This document shows positions 10,981 through 22,799 of a stretch of DNA of 64,000 nt, piece after piece. Source of the stretch: Anthopleura xanthogrammica (lineage: Eukaryota; Cnidaria; Anthozoa; Actiniaria; Actiniidae); assembly GCA_964019055.1 (NCBI GenBank), contig OZ025215.1:10832208-10896207 (forward strand), in the 5' to 3' direction. Both the position numbers and the translations under genes were made by a program. The notes under the pieces were generated by a model, which was not told the DNA's origin, searched no databases, and worked only from the letters and a program-made list of their open reading frames with translations. Each line of letters begins with the position of its first letter. Positions within the stretch are counted from its first letter, which is position 1.

Positions 10981-13066
10981 ACTTCAATCCTATATCATTC
11001 ACTATCAAAGATGGCTTCTTCAAATGGCACAGCTGTCAGCGTCAAGACTGTAAGAATTAAATAGCGAATAACCTTGTCCTTTTGTATCGATTTACAGACA
11101 AACCAGCGTATCTATGCATCAACTCAATCCCTCAATCATCGGTCAACACTCCTAAGGTCAAACTGTTTTGGACTTTATAATCTTTGCGGGTATGAAAAGC
11201 GTTTGCAAAGGCGAGAATTCTTACACTTAAGTATTAATTAACTATCGCAATTCTCTAGCCAATCTTTTCAGATGTCATACTTGCCCCAGACTATGTAATC
11301 ATTGGACCCACTGAACGAGTAATTATTCCTGGCTTTTGTGTCATCTTGTTTGGTCTCCTCTCTTGTTGTGTACTTTACACTAATCACCCGCATTAATCAT
11401 ATCAGTTTAACTCGCCATTTGAGCGGCTGTGTTTAAAATAGATCCGGAAACGTAACCCATAGGCTCAATACCCAAGGAAGGAAATTCGTCACATTCTGGG
11501 AAATCGTCAACGAAGGTGTGGGCATTTAACCCTTTGGATTTTTAAGCGTAATTAATTCTTCTTAAGTAATGCATGTCGTTTAACTGTCCTTTACATTTCT
11601 TTTGAAATGGCTAAGGTTTGCCCTCAGTCGCTCGTTACTAGGAAATTATAATCGACTTTGAACTGAATTGGCACACCCTAATTGATATTCCAGAGAGTAA
11701 AAATAGCCATTTTGGTGGGAGGACAGCATGCTGTGTATTGTAAAATCTGTGATCAAGTTTAATTTATCAGACTCGGCTACCAGAACTATGGCCTTTTTTG
11801 TTCAAATAAAGTATGTTGCTGTTGTTGTTGTTGTTGTTTTTTTGACATAAGTTCTCGTCTCCTTTTGGCCTTAGTCTCCTTCTCATTCTCCAGAATTTTA
11901 TTATTATTATTATTCAGAATGACAATCGCCTTAAATTTTTGTTGGGAATCCATCAACTAGACAACTGATTCTTGATCTAAAATATTAACGAAATAATAGA
12001 ATAAAAAGATTATTCAATTAACTTAAGCAGATTATAATGATTACTTTTATTAAATACGGACAAAACTGTCTCCAGAGAAAAAAGTATGTGGCATTCCTTA
12101 CTATGAAAAATGTTAAGTGATCATCTTTGAACCTTTCTCGTATTTCTTCTTTGATTCTAGCCGAATGCTAACCTGGGCTGCAGAGCGGGTTCTATTTCGC
12201 TTCCCTTGGGTTTAACGAGCGAACGCCGGAGCAAGAATAAATAACCTCTGGACCCCAGGGTAGTCGAATGCATGATATACAATGAGCAGCTGATAAACAG
12301 TGCGCACTGATCAGTGATGACAGCTTCATTGAAATGAACCAATTTTTTTCGCGCCTTTTAGTCAGCCGACCAGCAAACGTTAAGGCTACTGTTCCAACCC
12401 CCACCCCTCCCCCTTAGGATTTTGGGGAGAAGGGAAAAAAGACAAAAGAGAGCGGAGTAAAAACTTGAATCAAGGGAGAGATGTTAAGTATAGGAATTAA
12501 ATAGGAGACCCCAGAAGTGAGAGGCGATCGAGTACACTACCCACATGACGCACCCTTGTTTTCTCCCTAGAAGTATGATAAATGTAGCTCCCTCCCCGTG
12601 AACATAAAAAGCATTCTTCAATAAACTTGATCTGTAATTTCTCCTCGGAGTTTTACACAATGATGGACAATCACTATTTTGCAAACATCTAGCTCGCTTT
12701 GTGCTCGACTTGAATGAGCAAAGTGCGCACCCCCAATACGCGTGCACCGTGCATTGCGCAACCAAGAACCCGTCACAATCATTTCCAATATCCTGGAACA
12801 TATTTGATTTAATTTGACGTTAAATGTCAAAGATACATTTACCTACAGTGGTATATAATTATTTCATTTACGTTTACACATCTTTGATAATTAATATACC
12901 CCTGAAGCAATCACATATTTTTTATATTGTTCGCTCAGTTTCAGAATTGTACATTAGAAATTTTCGATTCTATATATCTTCTTGATAAAATCTTTAATTT
13001 CTGAGCCCGCTATCTTTATATTTGTCTGCTATAGCGGGACTCTTTTTCAAGTAATTCTGTCTTGCT
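10981..13066. other. intergenic spacer
   Basis: No supported gene. It holds a short (GTT)n tract near 11817-11838, an (ATT)n tract near 11897-11912 and one copy of a dispersed foldback element (12160-12270). Open frames at 12484-12830 on the minus strand lack recognisable domains. Confidence 0.5.
12160..12270 (+). mobile_element. short dispersed repeat (about 110 bp), copy a
   Basis: The stretch from GGGTTCTATTTCGCTTCCC to TAAATAACCTCTGGACCCC reappears in inverted orientation at 39769-39875 (TGGGGTCCAGAAGTTATTTA .. GAAACGAAATAGAACC). The two copies are diverged but collinear, so this is a dispersed short element of unknown class. Confidence 0.6.
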
Positions 13067-13615
13067 TTATTCCTTCAGGACACCGAAGACGGTCGCCACA
13101 GCGAATAAAGACACATTCCTAAATGTCGATGTTACAAAGTTATCTTTAATATCATTCCATATAAATCGACTCGCCATGATCAGACCTTGGCCACTGCACG
13201 ACCCTATAGAAACATGGCAAATAATACGATACCTCGACATCCCAAGTTCTTTTACTCTTTGTTTGATATCCTCAGAAAGCATCAAACACTTTATTTTACA
13301 TGACTCTGGATCGTAGTTTTCGTTTTCTAAACTTTCCTCCAACAGTTCGTCCATGAGACTTTTTATCTTGTGAACGAAAAACAAGTCGTCCTTACTGTGA
13401 GGTCCTCTTGACTTGATTGCTAATGCCCTATCGCTGATGAAAGATGATGTTTCTTTCCCTGTGGTTTGTAGATGTTCCTCTTCGAGCTCTATTTTCCCCA
13501 GTTTTCGTTCACTTCTCGATAGTTCGCTTTTTTCCTTGCCCTCGCTTCGCAAGCTACGATAAAACGTGCTGGCCTCCTGCTGGCGAAAATGTCGATCGCT
13601 CTCCCGGCTGTACAT
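13067..13615 (-). CDS. Tctex1-domain protein, copy 4
   Basis: A single-exon gene of 182 residues when started at the first ATG (13615). The open frame extends nine codons further upstream to a TTG but contains no ATG there and is closed by TAG. The N-terminus (1-70) is Arg/Glu/Ser-rich. Residues about 75-182 are a Tctex1 domain: KIKSLMDELLEESL helix, SRYRIICHVSIGS strand, ASRFIWNDIKDNF and the last strand TVFGVLKE. The CLW motif is changed to FIW. Same strand as copies 1 and 3. Confidence 0.83.
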   Translation of the reverse strand: MYSRESDRHFRQQEASTFYRSLRSEGKEKSELSRSERKLGKIELEEEHLQTTGKETSSFISDRALAIKSRGPHSKDDLFFVHKIKSLMDELLEESLENENYDPESCKIKCLMLSEDIKQRVKELGMSRYRIICHVSIGSCSGQGLIMASRFIWNDIKDNFVTSTFRNVSLFAVATVFGVLKE

Positions 13616-15167
13616 TTGATTCAAGACGGAGTTTCTCTCCAAGAACCTGATTATCTTAAGCTATACGAGCTTACACCTGCGAGAGAGAGAATTCTTTCTG
13701 ACGGGATGTGTTTTTCGCTAAATGCTTCTAAAATGTGCAAAACCTTTGGATAAACCAACTGTTCTTCAGCACAATAGAAAAACAAATATATGAGAAATAT
13801 TTTAACGTACTATTAGCCGAAATAAGCCTGATAATAAAGAAAGGACCCTCGACTGGTGATTTTGATACCAGAAAAGCAATGAATTTTGAAATCTCAAGCC
13901 GTTAGCAGCTGTTCTTGGTTTTAAAGCGTTCCCATGGTAACACGTCATTGTTATTGACAATACAGAGAAAGGTCGTCGAATTTCACTTGTTCGCAAAGAT
14001 CAAGCGATCAAAGATAATGAAAAGAAAAGAAAGTAATGGAAATAACCAATGGAAATAAAGTATGTACCGGGACATAGGTGACAAATGACAAAAGCTCGAA
14101 AATATGTTTACTGTTTCTATTCGTTTGCTTACCGTTGGTCAGTTTTCCTTCATGTTCCTACTTGATTGTCACTTCACCAGCCGTCCTGTCTTTGGGAGGC
14201 AAATATGCTGGAAACTAAAATATCCTTGTGTAACTTCAAAAACTAACATTTTATTTTCATATATTCCACTCAATAATTGTTTTAGAGGTGTGTTTTTTTC
14301 AGTGCACAACAACAAATAGACCGCTGTGTTTTGACAAAGTGAGAAAATAACGCTTTTTTGAGAAAAAAAAACTATTTTTCTTGGATATAATTTTTCTTTG
14401 TTTTGCGTATTTTAAGAAGGTTTATTTTTACACATTGGCACTTGACGTCCAAAGAAAATCGCAGAGACCTTCTAGAATTGGCGAGTGAATGATAATGATT
14501 ATAATAATAAAATAATGATATTTATATTCATAATAATAACAAGAATGATAATAATTTAAAACTTATATTGCGCGTGTTCAATAGCGACGTGCATAAGTGA
14601 AAACCACAGGCAACCCAAATGTTTATATCGGCATTCACCAGAGAGCAAGAAAACAAAAAATGACCGGGCAAATGAAAAATTACGGGTACTTTTATGTATT
14701 GTGTATGGGGGAGAGTACGTGAGTCCTTACGCTTTTTTAGCTTATCTAAAAATTCATCTGACAATTTTTCCTTCGACATTTTCTATGAAAATAAAAGTAT
14801 TTCAACTAATTAACAGACGAGTAATTTTTTTGATAGTTCCTTTGATTTCCCTGTTCCATTTTTACAGGACTCACTTACCCAGAATGCTTTGTGAGCTTTG
14901 ATGCACATTGTGTGATTTCGCCTTTTTGAAACTCTAGGTACCAAGTCTCTCACGGTCATACTCCATGAGGTACCCAGAATACAAAGCGGTAGTGCTGCGC
15001 ATGAGCAGTAAGCTTGCATGACGTCGTGATCTCTGTATTTTGTGTAATGGCGCACGCTTGAAGTCAGTTCTTTATCAAAAAATACCAAAAAATCTTCCCT
15101 TAAAAGGCGGTTTACCACGCTAGAACTCGACTGATAGTAGTGCAGAATCTATCTTTGAAGAACCAAG
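13616..15167. other. spacer between Tctex1 copy 4 and RAD23 (divergent)
   Basis: Divergent promoters of Tctex1 copy 4 (minus) and RAD23 (plus) should lie here. It contains an AT-rich ATAATAAT tract near 14490-14560 and a dispersed repeat at 14714-14908. No other gene supported. Confidence 0.5.
14714..14908 (+). repeat. dispersed repeat shared with the polo-like kinase intron
   Basis: From CTTACGCTTTTTTAGC through AAAAATTCATCTGACAATTT to GAGCTTTGATGCACATTG this block is repeated with about 85-90% identity (by eye) at 60022-60225. There it lies inside a larger TIR-bounded element, so this copy is probably a fragment of that mobile family. Confidence 0.7.
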
Positions 15168-18100
15168 ATGATTATTACTTTCAAGACACTGCAACAACAG
15201 ACGTTTAAGATCGATTTTGACGAGGAACAGTTGGTAAGGTTGACCTGTCCAGGCTTTTCTTGAAGTATTTTTGCAATGTCATGCCTTTGATTCGTCTAGA
15301 ACTAAAAGGCTTTACTTACTGTTATTCCATTTATTAAGAACTGAATACATTCCTAAAGGTTTAGAGTGTGTTTTCTGTTCTTAAACTCTTCAAAATCTCA
15401 GTTAATTTTGAGGAATTTTCAAAGACCTTTAACTTAAGGAATTTTTTAATTTATCATTGATTCTGTGACGTTTCTACCAAAGTAAAACTAAAATATCTTA
15501 CCATCATCAATACTATTTTCCCTTTCCCTGTCGGGTTTGAATCAGTAACGTATGTAAAGTTTTAAATGTGGGTTCATGGTTTTTGAATTTCTTTGTGTTT
15601 CAAAATATTTTACAACAGGAAATATAGTCAAATAGGGCAATTTTTTTACTGAGTCTGACTGACTTTGATATGTAATTTAAGATTGAAGAAGAAATTATAA
15701 AAGTAGCTTAATAGTGCCAAAGAAGAAAAATTTAGAGGCTAGAGATTTTGCTGTTATAGAACTAGTTCTTGATATTTCAGATCTTTTACTGTATGTTCAT
15801 TGATCATTTGATGACTATGAAAGCACAAGAAAAACTTGTGAAAGAAAAAGTGACTTTAACTGGCTTTTTAGCTTGATTTGCATCCATTAATTCAAGCTTA
15901 ATGAGTGGTGTAACAAAGCCTTTTGTTCAGCCATTATAAAAACAGTTTTAACAATTTACTTTCAAAACTTAGTTCTATATATTGAAAAAATGGAAACTTG
16001 TAGGTGAATGAGTTCCAGCAGTGTTATCACAAAGAAATCTTAAATTGTAGTTCTATAGAAGTCAATACAGAGCAGAATTTTTATAAATAGTTGAATATGC
16101 CAGGTATTCTTTCTGGTATTTTTAACTATTTGCTTGGTATCAATCAGCTGATTGAATCTCATGAATCTCATTACCAGCCTACATGACTGACAAACACTGC
16201 CCATCATGTGCTATTGACCAGAGAGTATTCTATTGCTTCTTATTAATCAGCTGAATTAATCTCATCACCAGCCTACAATGACTGACAAACACTGCCCATC
16301 ATGTGCTATCAGCCAGAGAGTATTCTATTGCTTGCTATCAATCAGCTGAATGAATCTCATTACCAGCCTACATGACTGACAAACACTGCCCAGCATGGGC
16401 TATCAGCCAGAGAGTATTCTATTGCTTGGTATCAATCAACTGAATGAATCTCATTACCAGCCTACAATGAGTGACAAAAAACTGCCCATCATGTGTTATT
16501 GACCAGAGAGTATTCTATTGTTGGGTATCAATCAGCTGAATGAATCTCATTACCAGTCTACAATGACTGACAAACACTGCCCATCATGTGCTATTGACCA
16601 GAGAGTATTCTATTGCTTGCTATCAATCAGCTGAATGAATCTCATTACCAACCATTAAGTCCCCTTTTTACTCAAAACTTACCATTCAGCCTTCCAAGAC
16701 TGGAAAACGATAGATACAGTTCCTAATGATTTGATTGGATGAGTCACATGAGAATAACAAAAAAAAGTTTTAATGTTACAACATTCAGTACAAAGTTTCC
16801 CACCCATGCAGTAGGAAAACCATGCTAAATGTCTGAGGCATAAATGAAATACCGGTACACTGTATACCCTATTCATAGTTCCAGCTTTTTACACTTACTC
16901 TTACTTAAATCTTTTTTATTGTTATCTGTAACACCAGGTTCTGGAGTTGAAGAAAAAGATTGAGAGTGAAAAAGGAAAGGATGGCTACCCACATACTGCC
17001 ATTAAACTGATATATGCCGGTAAGAATATGAATATATACTAAGTGAAGGAGCAACTCTTTTTGAGTCCAATAAGTGCAACAAGCCCCAAAGGAAGCGGAT
17101 ACTTCAAAGGGAACAACAACAAAAAACTCAACCACCTGCCAATGACAACCCCTGTTTCATGTGTGGGAGGCCTTGCGCTTCTCGCATTAGACTTATCAGT
17201 CACCTTAGGGTGCACAGGACTTGATTACTTGGACGGCGATCATACTAGTTTACGAGTGATTCCTGATGATACTACAGACAAGTACAACTTGGAACCATTA
17301 CCTGAAGTTTCTTCTTGTCGAGAGAGCTGATCAAATGTTTTTTCTTATTGTAACCAGGAAAAATACTGAATGATGACACCCCAGTCAAGGATTACAAGAT
17401 CGATGAAAAAAGCTTTGTTGTTATTATGGTTTCAAAGGTGAATAATATGTCTTTAATAAATCAACTCAGTTTTATCGAACCCTGAAACAAAATCGGTGCT
17501 GATCTATTCGTAATGTGCACCTAGGGTAGCATGGGTGGCATACTCTGCTAATGCTTTGTTTTGCACCACTGTGATTTCAAAAGTTCGGGTCACTGGTACA
17601 AGCCCTGTAGATGCCACATGTGAATTGTGTTTGTTTGATGTGTTGTTCTCTCCTATGCTACAAGGGTTTTCTCCGGATCCTCCCCTCCATAAAAATCAAC
17701 ATTTGAGTGAGTGTCGTGTGCATGGAATATTGAACGTAGTGATAAGAGTGTGTGAGTGAAAAGTGTTCCCAGTAAGTGCAAAAGCGCTAGAACAACTAGA
17801 CACCTAAATAGAGAGATTTATTTACTTGTTTATTTAAATTTAAATTTTGGAAATCGGGTTTTAAGGAGGGAAGAAAATAGGAGAACCTTAAATCAAGGAG
17901 AACCCAAGTAGTGTAAGGTCAAGGAATCAAACCCAAGACCCCAGAGACAAAGGGTGCGTGCCCTACCACTCCACCACCCTTGTTCCCAAATCAAATTTCT
18001 CTCTTTGTCTCTCATTTTACATTGTTCATCTGCACTTTTGTAAGTTTAAGAATTTATATAGTGTTGATGAATAGTTGTTGTTGAAATTTCAGCCTAAACC

Positions 18101-21100
18101 AGCAGCAACACCTGCACCATCTACAACAGCACAGCCTACCACAGCACCACAGGTAATTACTGAACCTTACATACTGTAACCAGGGTTTTCATTAAGGGTT
18201 GGAGATTAGAGAATGCTCTGGTAACTGAGCAGAATTCTCTGGCCAATCAGAGGCAAGATAATGAGTAAGATATATAATAATTAACAATAATTCACTGAAG
18301 GCAAAGTGAATATATTGATGAATATTTTTACAGAGACATAGTTGAGGTAAATATTCACCATATTCACTGAGCCTGAGGTGAATATTTATTCTAGTATCAT
18401 TTTAGACTTGAATATCAAAAAAAAGATGAAATCAGGATAAAAGTAACGTGTTATTTTTTACTTCTGCTTTAGCAAACTTGGGCAAACCTTATAATCACTG
18501 CTCGAGCAGTGAATATCTTCTCATAATCACAGGTCACTCAACTAATCGCAGCACGTGAAACTCTATATTCAAGTCTAAAATTATACTAATTATTATGGTA
18601 TAACTTGATTAATGCAATATTATAAAAAAAATATTTAAGATTTTCAATTTCTAAAATAGGTTACTGCTGCTTCTGCTACTCCAACGACACAAGCTTCGTC
18701 CAGACCTGAACAGCCTGAGTCAAAACCAGAAGAAACAAGTAAAGAAGAGACTAAACCACCTAGGTAAATAATAAAGCATATTATTATCAAAATGAGTTTT
18801 TCTACAGCATTATATTTTCAAGGCTGAGGTTCAAGTTTTTTTTCCTATCTGGACCGACTATAGGACAGTAAAAAACTTTTTTCCCTTTTACTTTCCCATT
18901 TGTTTTGCAGTGTTTTTGTTGTTGTTGTCAAGCAATCTGTTATCCCATGCTCGTGAAGATGACGTCAGGATGCAGGAATAGAAAATACTGCCCACTCCAA
19001 CAGCCAATCAGAATGCACAATTTTTAGGATACTGGGTGAAAAAACATTTTTTATTATAACTTTTTTATTTTTATTTACAGTACTGAAACCCCAGCTACTG
19101 CACCCACTCAAGAAACAGACACAGCGTCATCAACAGCAGATCCTTTGATGGCAGCTGAATCAGTATTAGGTATACTAAGAGCTGTATGCGATGATGATGA
19201 GGAGGAGAAATGGAGGGGAAAGATTATGGTTGTGGTAGTATGAAAAAAATTATGTTAAGAGAGTAAGAAAGCTATTGCAATGCCAATAATGATGTTGTTA
19301 GTTACAACAACTAGTTGGGGATGCATTGGCTTTGCATGAAGGAGGATGGTGATGGCTGCTGTTGACTAAACATTAGCTGTGTTATAACTTTCCTGTTTTC
19401 TCCTCTTCTAGCCACTGGAAGTGAATATGAAAAGTTAGTCACTGAAATCATGTCAATGGGCTTCGAAAGAGATATGGTAGGTTGAAATTATTGCTTCTCC
19501 GCCAACAATTTGTTTATTTTGAGTTGTTAGTGTAGGCTCTGAGTGTTTTACCATCTTTGGTGTTTCATTGTGGTTAGCTTTACCACATCCCTTCTTTTGT
19601 CCTTGGAGAGAACTGCCAACTATTTTGAGAATGGTTGTTGAGAACTAAAATCATAAGCCATTGACTAGATTTGTTTTATCTTACTTTCAAAATCTTCACC
19701 CAGGTTGTAAGAGCATTAAGAGCAAGTTTTAATAACCCAGACAGAGCTGTGGAATACTTAATGACGGTAAGCTATAATTTTACTGATTTATTATGCATCC
19801 TTATACGCACTATTATATCAGGATACATTTTCTAGAAGAATTTCTAGAGGATTATTTTTAGTTGTTTGAATTAATAGACCTCTTTACCTTGGGCCTAATG
19901 TTTTCCCATTTCTGACCATGTTTCATTTGCTTGAATCTCGCAGGAGCCATATGAGTTGAAACAATGGGTTTTGAATCCCTTGGGTCCCCTTGCCCTCACT
20001 TTGAGGCATTTCAGAACTTTCCAAACAATGGTTTTTGCTCTCATGGGAAAAAACATGACCATCATGTGACTAAAGCCCATTCTCTTGAGAGAAAGATTCT
20101 TTTTTTTTGAGTCGTATCTATATTCATGTGTCTTTTCATGATAAATGGGAAAACATTACGCCCAAGGTAGAGGTCTATTATGACATGAACATGAACTACC
20201 ATGCGATTACAATAATCCAACTTTTAAAAAGAAAGTAGTCAGTGATGAACTGACTTTATATCTGCTGGAAGCTTTCTGTCCGGAAGCAGCTCATTGTCGT
20301 ATCGGTTTTCAGTATGACGTTCCTAACAAACATGGTGCACATATGATGCAAAGCTTTTTACAAGCCATTGCATTTCTTGCACCAAACTTCCTACCTATAT
20401 CTCCTCTGTTTTTCAGCATATTAAATCTTATGTTATCTGATTCAATTTTTAGGAAATCCCAGAAATTCCAGATCTGCAGGGAGAATCGGGTGGTGATCAA
20501 CCAGCAGCACCAGCAGCAGGAGGACAAGAAGCACCACAAGGAGTTGGTAAGTGCAAGAAATTAAGAAACCTCAGGGGTTATAACCAGGATTTTACAGTCT
20601 GTGGGTTTATACTCAATTGCAAGCATTTATACTCAATTGTAAGCTTAGAACTTGAAGGAAAAAGAGGTGGGCTTAAAACCATAGGGGCTTAAAACTGAAA
20701 GAATAATATTTGAGTTAGCAGTGGGCTTATGCTCCTTTCCATAGTCTTCCCTCAATCCCTTATGATTCCAGTGCGAGCTCGAGGTCAGGGTAAAATTTGC
20801 ATAAAAATGTATAAAAAAATATGCAAATGTTACCCTGACCTCGAGCTCGTCCTGGGATCATAAGGGATTGTGGGAAGACTATGGAAAGGAGCATAACCAG
20901 GGGGACTTACAACTGAAAGGATATTTGAGTAAGCAGTGGGCTCATAACCAGGGGGACTTATAACTGATATATTTGCATTGGCAGACTAGTGGACTCACTG
21001 TATAACTTCTTTTGGGGGGGGGGGGGGGGGGGCTTATACATGTACATTTAGCTGCAAGAAGATTTTGGCCAACAACTGGGCTTATAACTGTGGGGATTTA

Positions 21101-22799
21101 TAACTAAATGGAATTCACATGTTCATAGGGCCACTAAGTTATCTGTAGCTAGTGGTAAACTGAACCATGCTTTATTCTTTTGAGTAAAAGTGCTTTGTCT
21201 AGTTCAGTAAGAGAGAGAGAAAAAATCATGCCATCAAAAATTTCTGCTATTGATGAAGAGTATCCTTGGTTCTAATTCATTCATGTTACAGGATCTTTGG
21301 ACTTCTTACGGAACCAGCCTCAGTTTATGCAAATGCGTCGATTGGTACAACAAAATCCTGCTTCACTTCCCGGGCTACTACAACAAATGGGTCAGTCCAA
21401 TCCACAACTACTACAGGTATACTCTTCATATTTCATTTCAATGCAATTTTAGGAATCAAGGGTGAAGACTAGTGCACTCACCTCTTACCTATGAGGTCTC
21501 CAAAATTTCAATTCTCTGACTTCACATCACATGTGAGGAGAGTTTGCTAGACCTCTCTCTTGATTTAAGGGGTTCTCTGTTTTTTCTCCCTGTGCAAAAC
21601 CTTGTGTCTGTGAATTAGCCTTGCCCTGACTTTGACCAGCCCATAGGTGGTTTCAGGATATCAATAAAATTTTAAAGTATCAAAGGGTATAAATGCAGCT
21701 ATTTAAAATATTATTAGAAATTTGTATATATAATAATAAATATATGTAATTCTCGTTATTTTATATTTCAGCTTATTAGTCAACGGCAGGAAGAATTTAT
21801 TCAAATGCTAAATGAGCCAGTCCCAGAAGATGCATCCTCTGGAGGACAAGCTGCACCACCAGCGGCGGCACCAGGTCAACAGCAAGCTACACCTGGCCAA
21901 GATGCTCCATCTGCTGAAGGGGAGCAAGCAGCTCCACCTGGCGTCAGCTATATCCACATAACACAGACAGAGAAGGAAGCTATAGAAAGGGTAAGATTTC
22001 TCACCTTTGGAGTCTCAGTTTCCATTCTTAGACTTGGCATCCCAAGTAAGTAGGGCCCCTATTGATATACTTATTTCAATAAAGTTAGTCACCAAATTTA
22101 CAAAGCTGAGACCGCTGACAATCATTGTAAACATTTCATATCAAACAAGTAAAGCTTTTGATAAAAACTGCAGATTGGATGTTCACAGAAGATGCAACTA
22201 AAACCTAATTTGCATTTAGGAAAAGCTTAATAAAATATTTTTGAAGTATTTTGAATAGAGAAAATATTTTGTCTTCACATAAAATACCATCAGTGAATTA
22301 GTAACTGTGCACAGTTTCAAAGAATAATTGTTTGCACAGTTGAAACATGAAATATACCTACCCACAATCCTTGCATATCTTGTTTTCATGTTTTTGGCAC
22401 ATTTAAATGCTTCTAACTCTGCAAACAATTATCCTTATTCTTTGAAACTGTGCACAGTTACTAATTCACTGATGGTATTTCATGTGAAGAAAAAATATTT
22501 TCTCAATTCAAAATACTTCAAAAATATTTTATTAAGCTTTTCCTTTATGCAAATTAGGAGCAACCCATATTGCATAAGGTCTATAGACCTGCCCTGACGT
22601 AGATCAACCAAGGTTTTTGTGTTATTCCTTACTCAAACAAACTCTGGAGGAAAATATTGACTTCGAATAATTCATTACCTTTCAGCTAAAGGCTCTTGGA
22701 TTCAATGAAAACATGGCTGTCCAAGCTTACTTTGCTTGTGAAAAAAATGAAAATTTAGCCGCAAACTTCCTTTTAAGTCAAGGATTTGATGATGACTAG
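15168..22799 (+). CDS. RAD23: UV excision repair protein RAD23 (proteasome shuttle), 12 exons
   Basis: Exons: 15168-15233, 16938-17019, 17358-17437, 18093-18152, 18660-18763, 19081-19169, 19412-19476, 19704-19766, 20453-20546, 21292-21416, 21772-21990, 22686-22799. All introns are GT-AG, all phases fit, and they give 386 residues, normal for the family. Domains: ubiquitin-like (1-76, start [20 protein letters not shown], end [10 protein letters not shown]), Pro/Ala/Thr linker, UBA1 (about 164-203, [18 protein letters not shown]), linker, XPC-binding (about 235-295, [18 protein letters not shown]), UBA2 (about 343-384, [18 protein letters not shown]) and end FDDD. RAD23 delivers ubiquitylated proteins to the proteasome through UBL and UBA domains and stabilises XPC in nucleotide excision repair. 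Start is the first ATG of the UBL. Introns are rich in repeats, but the coding frame is intact. Confidence 0.96.
16137..16650. repeat. minisatellite in RAD23 intron 1, unit about 93-103 bp, 5+ copies
   Basis: Units begin near 16138, 16241, 16337, 16430, 16527 and 16620 with TATCAATCAGCTGAATGA and run through ACTGCCCATCATGTGCTATT to AGAGAGTATTCTATTGCTT. Substitutions distinguish the copies; the last is partial. Confidence 0.9.
17521..17760 (+). mobile_element. diverged tRNA-derived SINE in RAD23 intron 3
   Basis: The body (GTTCTCTCCTATGCTACAAG .. TTTTCTCCGGATCC .. CATAAAAATCAAC) matches the body of the better-preserved SINE at 39980-40250. The tRNA-like head (GGGTGGCATACTCTGCTAAT) is degenerate. 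Probably an old copy of the same family. Confidence 0.6.
17820..18000 (-). mobile_element. second tRNA-derived SINE, minus orientation
   Basis: On the minus strand the head reads GGGTGGTGGAGTGGTAGGGC (A-box-like) followed 35 bases on by GGGTTTGATTCC (B-box-like), then a pyrimidine-rich tail. The tRNA-like part cannot fold into a full cloverleaf by eye, so I call a SINE, not a tRNA gene. Confidence 0.5.
18280..18600. mobile_element. palindromic repeat cluster in RAD23 intron 4
   Basis: Contains TTCACTGAAGGCAAAGTGAA, GTGAATAT/ATATTCAC pairs and an outer pair (TCATTTTAGACTTGAATAT near 18400 and ATATTCAAGTCTAAAATTAT near 18570). This matches the style of the palindromic element at 55830-55940. 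Confidence 0.5.
19871..20180. mobile_element. TIR element (MITE) in RAD23 intron 8
   Basis: Inverted ends of about 38 bp: ATAGACCTCTTTACCTTGGG (from 19873) against CCCAAGGTAGAGGTCTAT (to 20178), continuing into the TAATGTTTTCCCATTT pair. TA flanks both ends. Related copies lie at about 22985-23135 and at the right edge of the window (63920-64000). Confidence 0.75.
20729..20893. mobile_element. foldback element in RAD23 intron 9
   Basis: Two arms of about 73 bp (20729-20802 and 20821-20893) are inverted copies with few mismatches, for example GAGCTCGAGGTCAGGGTAA against TTACCCTGACCTCGAGCTC. The loop is under 20 bp, so the transcript could form one long hairpin. Confidence 0.85.
21014..21032. 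repeat. poly-G tract
   Basis: Nineteen G in a row in RAD23 intron 9. Similar tracts occur at 28440-28459, 36502-36518, 38160-38181 and 51642-51655; most lie in or beside small mobile elements. Confidence 0.85.
22203..22559. mobile_element. foldback element in RAD23 intron 11
   Basis: Arms of about 135-145 bp (22203-22340 and 22412-22559) are inverted copies: CCTAATTTGCATTTAGG..AAGCTTAATAAAATATTT on the left against AAATATTTTATTAAGCTT..TGCAAATTAGG on the right, including ACTGTGCACAGTTTCAAAG. A short unpaired loop remains. It lies immediately before the last exon. Confidence 0.85.
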
